A stretch of 64,000 nucleotides of DNA, taken from the NCBI GenBank assembly GCA_029378245.1, contig JARKIF010000008.1, positions 124,001-188,000 on the forward strand, written 5' to 3'. Origin of the DNA: Roridomyces roridus (taxonomy: Eukaryota > Basidiomycota > Agaricomycetes > Agaricales > Mycenaceae). Below the pieces are notes generated by a model. It worked only from the letters and a program-made list of their open reading frames with translations, ran no database searches and was not told the origin of the DNA. The translations under genes and the position numbers were made by a program. Below, piece after piece: positions 48,536 through 58,705 of this stretch. How positions within the stretch are numbered: the stretch's first letter is position 1; each line of letters begins with the position of its first letter.

Positions 48536-51500
48536 CTACGACCAGAACAGACACTGTTCCTCGGGAGGTGGGTTCAAACGGGCACCCTTTGGGCAGTTGA
48601 AAGCTGTTTACATTGTCAGCAGCGGATTCACGATTTTCATAATTTTTACCTTGTGCGAATTCTGGAATATTGAAGACAGTCCCATCAACGCGGAAGATGT
48701 TGGGCGAGTGCGGATCGGTCCTCACGCGCTGCACTTGGGCAGCCGTTTTCATGTTGTTGCCCCATATGCGACCAAACGAGATGAAGAAGAGCTGCTCCCT
48801 GCCAACATGGTCACGAGAATCCAAGAAGAAAACAGCAGCAGGACATACCGAGTGTAGTTCAGGCCAGGGAGCAGGTACTCATTCCCGGCCTTGAACGACT
48901 CGCTGTACTGCGCTTTCCACGCACGATACGCTTGGATAAGCCCAGAGTCGCCGATGTTCTCTCCAGAAGTAAGATTGCCGTTCACGTGGATCTTGCCACC
49001 TTTCCCATCGTCGACAGTGTACGACGAATACTGTTTCTCGATGCACTCCTGTTTGATCTGGAATCCAGCGTTACTCGAATTCGTCCACCAGTTCTCGAGC
49101 TTTCCGTCCTGGTTGTAAAGACGGCCAGCGGAATCGAATGCGTGCTGTAAACCATGTCAAACACCGCCAGAAATGATGGAAACTACTTACAGTCAACTCA
49201 TGGGCAGCCACTTGGCCGAACGCGCCATATGAGAGGTAAGACGGCCAGTCATGCGAGAAGAACGGCGGCTGGAGGATACCAGCAGGGAAGACGATCTATT
49301 CGGCGTCAGATAGGCAAGGCCGCTCGACTAGAAACTCACCTCATTCGCGGGAGGGTTAAAGTATGCGTTGACCATCGAGGGCCACATCTCCCACTCCTCG
49401 CTATTACGCCGTTGGCCCAACTTGAGCCACATCTTGAACTGGTCGCTCGCACTATTCAGGTGTAAACGTTTCATCCAGAACCCAGGTGACGAAACTTACA
49501 CGGCGCTGAGCACGTTGTCGAAATAGGTGTCTTTGCTGACCTTGACGGTGTTGTAGTAGTTGAAGATGGAGCGAGCGTCGCGGGTGTTGGGCGAGATCGG
49601 GAATCCGACCTTGACGCGGATGGCATCTGCCTGAGACGTATGTTAGAACAAGTCTTGTAGTCTCAAGGGCGCTTACCTTCTCAGCAGCAGCATCAGCCGA
49701 CGTCTTGTCCAACCATGGGACATTCGGCAGCGACGCTTTGAAGGCCTTGACAATGTCTGCAACACATCAGATCGCATTCGGTTTCAGAGTCGAAAAATTA
49801 CCCGTGATCACTTTAGTCCCCTTCTCCCTCGAGTCTCCGCCAAACGTTTCGTTCACAAAGTATCTTCCGGCGGCAAAGCCCAAACTGGACTCGACTTTCC
49901 CAACAAATATTCTGCCCGATCTCCTACAGCGCCTTTCTTGATGCCAGTCAACGTCTCAAGTAAAGTGCGTTGGGCTTGCCAGGCCTCGGTCGACATTCCC
50001 AGATTGGGAGAAAGCGCAAGGGCAGCACGGACGACGAGGTAGGCTTCAACGACGTCTGCCGGAGTTGTGTTGAGGATATCGGAGAGGCTTTCGAGATACG
50101 CTGGGTAGGCCACGATGACATTCTCCGGGAATCGCCGGGTTGCAAAGGTAGCAAAATATTCAGGGAACTTGATTTGTGAGAGCGTCGTCGTGACATTCGA
50201 CAGGGGAACCCGGTTATAGGTGAAAAATGGGTCTTGGTACGCATCACTGTGCAAAATTAGCATGTAGATGCATTGATAACGTGAGCTTACGCGTCAAGAC
50301 TGGCGTTCGCGAGTCTGCTCTCAAACTTGATCACCTTCTTGGCCATGCTGTGAGCGATTTCCGTGCGGTTGGGCTTGTCGTCCTCTCCCTCTCCCTCATC
50401 TGGGTAGGGAGGCCACGGCCAGCTAGGCCAAGCAGCGTTCTCGACGAGAGTAGGAGTGCCTGGACGGCTCTGCAGCTTCTGCTCCTCAGCAAGAGTGACG
50501 AGAAGTCTTTCTACGACACTCTGATAGACTTCAAGAATCGATTCCTCGTCGTAGTATTCCTGTTAGCATGTGAGCCACCGCGGAGAATTACCCCGTAGAC
50601 TTCTTTACCTTGGAAGGGAGTCCAAGACGTGCCTGGTCGAACCAGAGCACCATCAAGTTAGGGTCAACACCGACGTCCCCATCGATTGCGAAGGAGAACA
50701 AAGAGTCGATGCCTCGGGAATGAAGGAATGCCAATGCAGCCGTGAGGCCGGTCAAACTGGCCTCCTTGTCCGTGACCTCGAGCCCTTTCCCTCTGAACAG
50801 CTTCCGAATCGTGTTGACAAAGTGTATCAAGGGTTCCGCTCCGATTTCATCCAGCCCGTCTTCATTCATGCACGACGAATAAAAGTCGCGCAGTTTCTTG
50901 AGCAACTGCTCATCATATGAAGTGGAAAAGGAGGATGTCGTGGAGGGAGTTTCCAAAAAGTGCTGTATCACCCGTTTGTTCTGCTGAGAGAGGGCTTCAA
51001 ATTGCCCGAAGCTACCCTTGTCAGCGGGCAAGGGATGGTCAGCAATCCAGCCACCGTTTGCGAAGTCGAAGAAATTTTTGCATGGGTTTTTCGAATGGTC
51101 CAATGAGCTCAGAATCGACGCGGACAAGATGATGCATTCTGCGGAAGTACAGGGTTGCTGACAATGAATGAATGAATGGGGAGTAACACAAGAGAATACG
51201 GGCCGCACCTCGACCGGGGGAGCAGTTGGAGCAGGAGGCGGCGCCGCGGTGGTAGTGTAGGTCGCAGTAGAGGTGACCGTCACGGTGGCCACGGGCGGCT
51301 TCTGCTCGTGTTCGTGCTGCTTGAGTTTGGTATATTCACCAGCGAAGAGGCCTATGAAGACCGAGGAAACGAGGAGGAGGACAAGGGCCAATAGCAATAA
51401 CAATTTGGACAGCGGAGTAAGCGGCTCTTGAGCCAGAGAGTTGAGACGCTCTGAGAAGGTCTGCGGGGGTTGTTCATGGGAGCGCAAGTCGTCCTCCTCG

Positions 51501-51562
51501 TCGCCGCGAAGTAAAGGCGCGGTTTCCTGGTCGGTGGAATGGCGTGGGACTCGGTCTGCCAT
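48536..51562 (-). CDS. M13 family zinc metallopeptidase (neprilysin/ECE type), type II membrane
   Basis: The protein is a membrane-anchored M13 endopeptidase. The ATG at 51562 gives a cytosolic tail ([19 protein letters not shown]) and one signal-anchor helix ([20 protein letters not shown], about 51400). A Thr/Pro stalk follows. The ectodomain begins with the usual Cys pair and [20 protein letters not shown]. The zinc site is [15 protein letters not shown] (HExxH, about 49190), with [16 protein letters not shown] supplying the third ligand Glu (about 48950). [20 protein letters not shown] is the substrate-binding NAYY-like block. The C-terminus CLFW is a slightly altered form of the CxxW end of the family. 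Introns (for example 48648-48601, cut at EFAQ|AFNCPKG) are canonical, and no indel is needed over about 2.4 kb of coding sequence. Confidence 0.92.
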
Positions 51563-51920
51563 GGGGTCGAACACGGGAACGAGCCCTTCGAGGGTGGTTG
51601 GACGAGATTAAATAAAGCGGCCTCGCGTGGAGTGCAAGGCAGGTGGGAGTGTATTGCGCGTGCCAAGTTGCGTGCAGTGACTAAGAGTTTTGAACTGGTA
51701 TACATTGAATTTCTTAGAGGCCATACCCCTCGTACTACAATAAATACCAATCTGGAAACCAAGGAAAAACGACTAGTAAGATATAAAGGCCACGTAGTTG
51801 AGGATAATATAGACAGATGTGTAAGAAGGGTACGTCCCAAGAAACAATGGTATGGTCAAATCGATACATGAATGGTAGTAGATGAGAAGCAGGGAACATA
51901 CAGCGAGACTGGACAACAGT
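51563..51920. promoter_or_regulatory. Upstream region of the M13 peptidase gene
   Basis: These 358 bases lie between the M13 start and the stop of the next minus-strand gene. I see no gene; the AT-rich part at 51700-51850 probably holds the 3' untranslated region of the upstream gene. Confidence 0.4.
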
Positions 51921-52683
51921 CTACAAGATCTCGACAAGTTCGTCTGCCGTGGGCAGCGGGAGGGGGATCGCGGCTGGGGAGAGGGCCATGGGTGAAACCG
52001 GTCCGGGAGAGACAGGATTCGAAGAGTGGCGCTGGAAGGGATTCCTGGTATGCATCCGCGAGATGGGTGAAGCTGTGGGAGGATTATTGGCTCGCTTGCC
52101 GAGCACGAGGACAAGGCACGTACATAGGATGTTGGAAGCAAACCAGCGGACAGGAAGCGTGCTGGCGTCAAACTCGTCCACCTCGGCGAGAGTGTCTGGC
52201 GTGTGGGCGTTGCGGCTGGGCTGGGTTGAGCGGGAAACCTCCGACTCATCCACCAGGTCGTTCTTTTGCTGGAGCACCCGCCCTTTCAACGAGTACGAAC
52301 GCTCGTGGTGAAAGGTGGGGAGCGACACTGCGCCTGAGCGTCGGGTGAGAAGCACAGGCGAAGATGGCGGGAAGAACGAGGGGCGGAGAATCGAAAGAAA
52401 CTCTTCAAGAGCTTCGCTAGGGAGAGGGGATCTGGGACGTAAAAGGTAAGTAAGCTAGAACGGCCAAGAGAGGTAGTACCGACCTCGGAGAAGAGCGCTG
52501 CGAAGGGATATCTTTGTCTGCCCAGTCGTAAGTCCTGCGGTCCTCGACGTCCGAGTTTTCGTCGCTGAATCTAACTCGCTCAAGATGATCCGGGGCGGAG
52601 AGCATTCGAGAACGAGTGAGCAAGGTGTTAATACGGACGGGGCGCGGGGCGACGAGTACTGGATTGTCGTTGGATAGAGGCAT
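51921..52683 (-). CDS. Small single-pass membrane protein, unknown
   Basis: I do not recognise a family. The ATG at 52683 gives MPLSNDNPVLVAPRPVRINT, then ERVRFSDENSDVEDRRTYDW. One intron near 52485-52435 (GTCGGT...CCCAG) joins SPR to SPLPSEALEEFLSILRPS. The middle is polar and Ser-rich with a basic region. One hydrophobic segment, WFASNILCTCLVLVLG (about 52160), is flanked by Arg and Lys. A Pro/Ser tail (NPVSPGPVSPMALSPAAIPL) ends at DELVEIL with stop at 51921. The reading frame is clean. Layout suggests a tail-proximal membrane anchor with a large cytosolic or nucleoplasmic N-terminal part. Confidence 0.6.
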
Positions 52684-53265
52684 TTGGACGGTGAGAAGCG
52701 GCGGAGATTCAATGGAGCGGTGTGGTTAAAGGAAGAGAACAAGGCCTTCTGTGTTTGTCTTGGTTGTGCCATCCAGACCGCTTTATCCGAATCTCTCTCC
52801 AAGTCTCGCCCCAACGGACTATGGCTCCGACGTTCCCTTTTGGGGTGACCATAGACTACACGGCTACACGGAAATGTTGTGATTTCTTAGCACCGAAGTT
52901 GTTCACAAATTGTTACTCTGAATCTTAACATTTCAGCAACGGTTTGCTAAGGATCCATTAAAACACAAGTCTTGCGAGAAAGTCAATTTAAAGTCCCGGT
53001 ATTTTCTCAGGTCTGCAATAGCCGACGCTCGGCTCTTGTTCGGCTCTTCCACGCCGTGCAAAGGATACCAAAAGGGGAGTTGGTCCGATGCTTGATTAGA
53101 TACCCATCTCCGCGCTATCAATGAATTGCCTCGCACTTGCCTCGCTGTTGCCTCACTGACTTGCGCTCCTTCCCTCCTTCCCTCCTTCCCTCCTTCCCTC
53201 CTTCCCTCCTTCCCTCCTTCCCTCCTTCCCTCTCCCTGCAAGGGCCAAGGTCAAACAGTTCTATA
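52684..53265. other. AT-rich intergenic region before the transposon
   Basis: No gene is visible. The stretch is AT-richer than its surroundings at about 52860-53000. It ends in an 8-bp minisatellite next to the first open frame of the transposon region. The left end of the element probably lies here, but I could not find a terminal inverted repeat by eye. Confidence 0.4.
53166..53233. repeat. 8-bp minisatellite (CCTTCCCT)n
   Basis: About eight perfect copies of the unit CCTTCCCT form a pure pyrimidine tract of some 68 bases. On the opposite strand it gives an artificial EGGK/GRRE repeat reading frame. A related short tract TCCTTCCCTCCCTCTCACC lies on the far side of the transposon near 58688-58705. 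Confidence 0.92.
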
Positions 53266-53733
53266 ATGTCGGCCAATGTGGAGAAGAGGCCTTCAATTTT
53301 CCGCCTTGATTCAGGCCCCAAACACCCTCTGGCTCGGCTCATTGCTGTGCGCAAGCAACACACTAGTCGATGGAAGAAACACATGTTCTTGGGGCGTAAA
53401 CATGCATTCCTGCGGACTTTATCAATCTACAGGATCTGTCTATGGGCCATGGCCACAGCCCTGGGATGTCTCTTTGGCTTTGCTAGACAGCTTGAAACAG
53501 AGCTGGCCTGGACATCCGGTCTTCAGGCAATCTGTCCCGCCATCGAGTTTTTTCTCTTGTCTGTTGTTATCTTCGGTATGATATACCCTTCACATGTGGG
53601 AGATACAAGGCTTATTCATAAATGGGATAGTATTTCGGCATTCGCACATGAAGTGGGCCATTTCTACTCTGTCCAGCCCGAGAGTGCCGTCAGAATCGAA
53701 GAAATATCAAATCACAGTGCTTGGACCATTTAA
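53266..53733 (+). CDS. Small protein with two hydrophobic segments, in transposon region
   Basis: The ATG at 53266 gives MSANVEKRPSIFRLDSGPKH. A basic stretch (RKQHTSRWKKHMFLGRKH) is followed by two hydrophobic segments, ICLWAMATALGCLFGF and AICPAIEFFLLSVVIFGMIY. About 156 residues end at 53733. I do not recognise it. It could be a captured membrane-protein fragment, or chance reading upstream of the ubiquitin-like frame. A second frame, overlapping from 53594, reads KKYQITVLGPFKKPQQLGRP and meets a TAA at 53778. Confidence 0.35.
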   Translation: MSANVEKRPSIFRLDSGPKHPLARLIAVRKQHTSRWKKHMFLGRKHAFLRTLSIYRICLWAMATALGCLFGFARQLETELAWTSGLQAICPAIEFFLLSVVIFGMIYPSHVGDTRLIHKWDSISAFAHEVGHFYSVQPESAVRIEEISNHSAWTI

Positions 53734-53797
53734 AAAGCCTCAGCAACTTGGCAGGCCAATTTTCTGTACCAAAATATAACCTGTTAACTGTTCAAGT

Positions 53798-54211
53798 ATG
53801 TTTCTAGAAATGGCTCCGTCTGACACTTTGCAAGATGTTTTACAACACTTGAGACGTCGGCATCTGATAGGTGATACAACACATATCAATCATCAGATAA
53901 TCTTTCCTGCACATCAATTCTCAGCTCTGAATCTCACAGAGAAACTTGCGGATGTGGGTGTTGGGGATCTCTCTGTGCTGCACATCCGTATATCTGTGCC
54001 TGGTGGATCATCAAATTATCATTCACACTCTGGTCTGTCTTTTCTGCAGCAAGTGCATATTTCATGCAGCCTAATTCCTACTCAAGTAGCCTCTTCCTCC
54101 CAATCCAACCCAAATGCTCAAGGATCTCAGTTCTCTCAATCTACCGGAAACTTTGGGGGTCTACGTCCAGATGGTAGATCAAATCCTTGTCTCTGGTGCT
54201 CACAAGACTGA
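53798..54211 (+). CDS. Ubiquitin-like domain protein, part of transposon coding chain
   Basis: The reading from the ATG at 53798 (MFLEMAPSDTLQDVLQHLRR) continues through IIFPAHQFSALNLTEKLAD and VGVGDLSVLHIRISVPGGS. The alternation of strands, the DTL..VL..L helix and the final LHIRISVPGGS resemble a ubiquitin-like fold with a GG end. In the same frame upstream, past an in-frame TAA, KKYQITVLGPFKKPQQ could be its first strand. The rest is Ser/Gln-rich. It probably forms the N-terminal module of the transposon protein, joined by splicing to the zinc-finger frame. Confidence 0.4.
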   Translation: MFLEMAPSDTLQDVLQHLRRRHLIGDTTHINHQIIFPAHQFSALNLTEKLADVGVGDLSVLHIRISVPGGSSNYHSHSGLSFLQQVHISCSLIPTQVASSSQSNPNAQGSQFSQSTGNFGGLRPDGRSNPCLWCSQD

Positions 54212-54750
54212 CACATTTGGAAGTCTGGGAGCCACTATCCACAGGGCGATGGAGGTGCAAAATCTGTACAAATCACAACCCCTGTCTGCAAAGGCGTATT
54301 GCCATACATGAGCAAGGAACGAAACACCAGGGCAATCTTATGCGACATGATGACAAGGGATCTTCAAGTTCCCAGGACACAGATTCGGGTTCTGATTCCG
54401 GGGCTGTTGCATCCAGGCCTACTCTTCCTCCAGCTCAAATCCTTGGCCCCCTTGCTCAAACCCTAGCAGACATACGGAAAAATCCAGATCCACAGCAGCA
54501 TTCTTATGTGAATGAGGATGCTGGTGTTGTTGACTGGGGTCTCAGGGATGACTCCGATTCAGACCCAGAACAGGAACCACAGATTCACATGACAGCACAA
54601 TTGGCTCAGGCTATGCTGGACTATTTGCTGGAACCGGAGAATTCAGAAGCCTCTGATGATCATTCAGAAGAACGCAGCAACAATAGCCCCTCCTCTGACT
54701 CTGATGATGGTAGAATTTCATTTGAACCGGATCTTCCCAATGTTAAATGA
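54187..54750 (+). CDS. Zinc-finger and acidic region of the transposon protein
   Basis: The frame encodes a single finger-like block, WRCKICTNHNPCLQRRIAIH followed by EQGTKHQGNLMRH (C-x2-C ... H ... H spacing). This suits DNA binding by a transposase N-terminus. A Ser/Asp-rich acidic tail with several DSDSD runs follows. It ends at a TGA at 54748-54750. The transposase frame that follows is in the same phase, so the stop looks like one mutation dividing a longer protein, unless an unseen splice removes it. Confidence 0.5.
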   Translation: MSLVLTRLTHLEVWEPLSTGRWRCKICTNHNPCLQRRIAIHEQGTKHQGNLMRHDDKGSSSSQDTDSGSDSGAVASRPTLPPAQILGPLAQTLADIRKNPDPQQHSYVNEDAGVVDWGLRDDSDSDPEQEPQIHMTAQLAQAMLDYLLEPENSEASDDHSEERSNNSPSSDSDDGRISFEPDLPNVK

Positions 54751-54759
54751 AACACAGAT

Positions 54760-57700
54760 ATGCCAAGCATTCATGGTCGAAAGAGCCACAGTGTTAATCT
54801 GGATTCAGTGGACTCGACTTGGTTCCCATGGCCGGATAAGGAGGTACCACTCCTTTTCCCTAACATCAGTATTTTTCTTACCTTCCAACAGTCTTGTGTG
54901 CTCGACATCTTGAGGCACATTCCACGGTGTTCCTTCTCTAAGAAGCAGAATGCTGCCATCCACTGGGCAATGCTTGCTTTGGGTCTCAATCATCTGCCTT
55001 CTGACCGTGTCATGGATGATATTGACAAGGCACTACAGAAATTATGTGGAATTCAGAGCATCCGGTACACTGGAAAGTTTGATCACATATACTATGTAAA
55101 TGACCTAGCTGCCATCATCGCCCAGGAAATGGCCAACCCCAATACCCGGGAGCACTTGCACTTCTTTCCAGAGGATTCAAAGCCTTCACTGTCTCAAGCT
55201 TGGCAAGCAAATCGCTGGTTGGATGAGCTTGATCCTGATCTAGCTACACCCATGGAGCGGTTCAAAAATCAGGATTTCTATGTGTATGAACCAGCCCTCT
55301 TGCAGAATGGCAGTGTATGTATGCCAACCAGGTGGTTTAGACGAGGCAATGTGAAACTTGCTCGAGCCTGGAAAATGACAAGGGGTTCTCCCAATAATAT
55401 GAACATGGGATGGATTGTTCAAGCGGACCAGGAGATTGAGATTACAGAGGCGGAGCTGTTGTTGTCTTTCCCACTTCTGGTTACCAGCTTTCAGTCACGC
55501 AATATGCCTGATCCCAGGATTATTCGAGGGGTCCAGTGTGCAGGACAGCTGGAAATGTGGACCAAGACAAATGCTGTGGAAGGGAATCGGTGGCGAAAAC
55601 TCAGTGTCGGCCACCGAGTTGTTGCATTTCCAATTTGGCTGTACTGTGATGACACATCTGGCAACACCTCAAAAAAGTGGAACAAGCACAATTCATTTCT
55701 CTTCACTGCTGCTGGTCTGCCCCGGAAATTTGTGCACCGTGAATCAAACATCCACTTTCTTTCTACATCAAATGTTGCACCTCCTTTAGAGATGTTGGAT
55801 GGTATAGCAGACCAGCTCCAGGAGTGCCAGACTCATGGCATTTGGGCCTGGGACTGCAGGGAAAAAGAACTCGTACTGGTTATTCCTTCAGTTCTGGCAA
55901 TGCTTGGGGATAATCCCATGCAGAGTGAGTTTGCTTGTCATATAGGATTCAGAGGAAAATTCTTCTGCCGTGTGTGCTGGGTTAAGGGTGACGCTGAGGA
56001 TGAGGATGAAGATGGAGCTCATGGCAGCGATACCAGTGCAGCCTCCACAGCTAGCCAGAAAAAACGGAAGACCAAGAAGAAAGATGAGACTTTAACCGAT
56101 ATCATCAGCCGCATTACCCAATTTATGTCGGTGAGTGATCTCTTTGTTGCCAGATCACCCCCTCTTAACGGCCTATTCACTAGCTTGGTCGCTCAAGAAG
56201 CAAGGAGGAAACTCAAGCAGAGCTACGAACTCACTTTGCCACGGCATCATCTGTTGGTGGTCAAACAAAATTCAAGAATAGAAAGACGGACTCAGGAATC
56301 AAAGACACATTTCAGGGTGCATTCTTGGAACGCATTTTTGCTGTTACTGGCAAGCGTCAGGGGACAAAGACTCAGAAACAACTAGCTGTGAATGCACTTC
56401 TCAGGACCTTTCCGCAAGATATAACTAGTCCAGTCTGGCGAATCAAAGGCCTGGATCCGCATCAAGATACCCCAGTTGAAATTCTCCATGTCATTCTCCT
56501 TGGCTTTGTGAAGTATTTCTGGAGGGATGCCATTGCTAGGATCGAGAAATCTGACAAAAAAATCCTGATTGCTAGATTGTCATCATGCAATGTTTCTGGC
56601 CTTGGAATTTCTCCCCTAGCAGGCCACACCTTGGTCAATTATGCAGGTTCATTGACTGGCCGTGATTTTCGTGCTATAGTCCAAGTAGCTCCGTTTGTTT
56701 TGCAAGGGCTACTGCCTCAACCATACATTGAGTTATGGACTTCTCTTAGTGCAGTGGTCACTCTGGTATGGCAGCCATCCATTAATAATGTAAATGGATA
56801 CATTGTAAGCCAAGTGTTTGTTGAATCCTGCTTCCAAACTTACATATTACAGAAGGAGCTCGAGTTAGCAATCAAGCACTTCCTGGACTGTACATGCAAC
56901 ATTACCCTGAGATGGTTCAACAAACCGAAATTCCATGTGATTCTTCATCTTCCAGCGCACATCAGGCGCTTTGGACCCGCAATGCTTTTTGCAACAGAGG
57001 GGTTTGAATCATTCAATGCCATAATACGGTCATGCAGCGTGCATAGCAATAGGCATGCTCCTTCCCTTGATATTGCCACAAGAATGGCCCGGGGAAATCG
57101 TGTTCGCCATCTCCTGTCCCGAGGTTTCTTCATTACGGATAACAACTTCCAGGCTACGGTCTCCAGCAAGAAGCCTGTCACCAGCTCTCCCTGGATGAAA
57201 TTGTTTCCACAGGACTTGGAAAGTCGTACATGGTCTCAAGCTGGATTAGCTCCGCTTCACCTGATGGAGCTCAATTCCTTTGGTAGCCGTCTTTTTGGAT
57301 GGGAAGTGGAGAGCCCAGATAACCAGTGTGGCTCTTGCAGTGGAAAGTCAACCGCCATCACATGGGCCCATACACAGACCAGTTCAGTGAATTCGAATCA
57401 AGCTGAGGGCACTCCTGCTTTCAGCAGGGAATTTGTCACAGTGGCAAATGGTGACCGCTGCAAGGTTGGCGATTGGATAGTCTGGGATGACTCAAGACAG
57501 CAGGACCAAATTGGCTGTATCAAGGAAATTATTCAGATCAGCAAATCCTCAGCCCAGCTCAATGGTGTTGTTGATTTTATTCTTGTGTCAAAAGCCAGTC
57601 TTGGGAAGGTCCATCCAGTATACAATATGCATCGATTAAATCCCGTTGAAGGCAGTGATATACTTCTGAAGAATGGGGTGTGTCAAATCAAGATCATCTA

Positions 57701-58221
57701 TTTTGCTGCTTTGCGTGCTGACCCTAGTACAGGACATTAAATGCTCCATTAATATTCAGCACAACTGCGCGGATAACAATTGCCAAACCTCACAAACTCA
57801 AGCAATTTTCAACGAAAGAGAAGAAACATCTCAACGAGCTCTGGCGGTATCACACAGAAAGCCCTCTGATCTCATTGTGAATGTTGCCCAAATGAGGGAT
57901 GCTGCTGTTCTCAGTGCTTTTCGAAACAAACCAACCGGATTTCAAACTGTAACAGTGATTCAAAATGCTGCTCGGAAAGCATTTGCAGAAAAGCAGACGC
58001 AGAAACAAACCCTGTCAGCCATGGCTGTTTCAGAAACGCAAACAGAAGTGCTTCGGGATCCTGTTGAGCCAGCCCCAAAGAGAACTCGAGTAAATCCACC
58101 ATCTTCCCTGCAACAAATCGCATATCAAAGTCCCCACGGGCCGCCGCCCTTCCAGGGTCATCCAACGGCACAAAGTTTCACCTTCGAAAATACATTTCAG
58201 TCCACATTTCCTCGGAACTGA
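54760..58221 (+). CDS. Tnp2-superfamily (Plavaka/CACTA-like) transposase
   Basis: Four exons (54760-54843, 54892-56130, 56184-57681, 57728-58221) give a 1104-residue protein with no frame break. Blocks typical of agaricomycete Tnp2-like proteins are PIWLYCDDTSGNTSKKWNKH (the D-D region), FLFTAAGLPRKF, NIHFLSTSNVAPPLEMLDGI, SVLAMLGDNPMQSEFACHIG, FFCRVCWVKGD (zinc-binding-like Cys), KDTFQGAFLERIFAV, DPHQDTPVEILHVILLGFVK and FYWRDA-like FWRDAIAR. The last part contains KFHVILHLPAHIRRFGPAML, FATEGFESFNAIIRSCSVHS, NRHAPSLDIA and HNCADNNC. Introns are canonical. The long clean frame suggests a young or recently active copy, although the in-frame TGA just upstream separates it from the zinc finger. 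Confidence 0.72.
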
Positions 58222-58705
58222 GATCGTGCCAGAGATGCGTTGGAATGGAGCCACATGGGGTTGAATGGAGCGAGGATCTCAGGGTCCAAAGACTTCGGAC
58301 TGGAATAAATAATCCCGGTGGCCCAGGATTCAGACTCTCTTTATGTACAAAGAAATACTGTAAATGTCAATTCAGGACCTTCTCCTTTCTCAGAGTTTGA
58401 TTTGAGCGAACGAACTCACCGAGTGCGGCAGCACATCATGGAAGCTCCAAGAAAGGCGATGTGTGTCAATGTTTGGTGCCATCACCGACCACTTCACATT
58501 TTCACGTCTCCGTCGTTGGTCCGTCCTTTCCATTGCGCCCCTCCTCTTAACTCAACGGCCCTGAAGGGCGGCTCCAAGCGCTGTCCAGATCTACTGCTGG
58601 AGCCTTCGAGCCCCGCGGCCATGTGAACGGATGATGACGCGGAGGGAGGACTCTTAAGAGAATGATTCGGTGAGTGGTCGCCCGTCTCCTTCCCTCCCTC
58701 TCACC
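58222..58705. other. Region between transposon and next gene
   Basis: These 484 bases hold no convincing gene. The right end of the transposon probably lies here. A TCCTTCCCTCCCTCTCACC tract immediately precedes the next start codon and resembles the minisatellite on the other side of the element. Confidence 0.35.

Larger units (their letters stand above)
53166..58221 (+). mobile_element. Plavaka/CACTA-like DNA transposon region
   Basis: The region holds a chain of same-strand open frames with codon use unlike the neighbouring genes (more A/T at third positions, few introns). The last and largest is a Tnp2-superfamily transposase. Upstream frames encode a ubiquitin-like domain and a zinc finger with an acidic tail. 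In-frame stops at about 53764 and 54748 separate frames that would otherwise run together, so this copy may be inactive or may need readthrough. Terminal repeats and target-site duplication were not found, so the true ends are uncertain by several hundred bases. Family knowledge: such elements are abundant in agaricomycetes. Confidence 0.6.

Noticed and set aside
51773..52249. 158-residue minus-strand frame
   Set aside because: It is a second phase of the small membrane-protein gene at 51921-52683 and lacks its own start and splice support.
52933..53384. Minus-strand frames rich in Glu-Gly-Arg-Lys repeats
   Set aside because: They are the translation of the CCTTCCCT minisatellite on the opposite strand and have no coding signal outside it.
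53000..58600. Terminal inverted repeats of the transposon
   Set aside because: Scanning both sides by eye gave only matches of six or seven bases, which are expected by chance.
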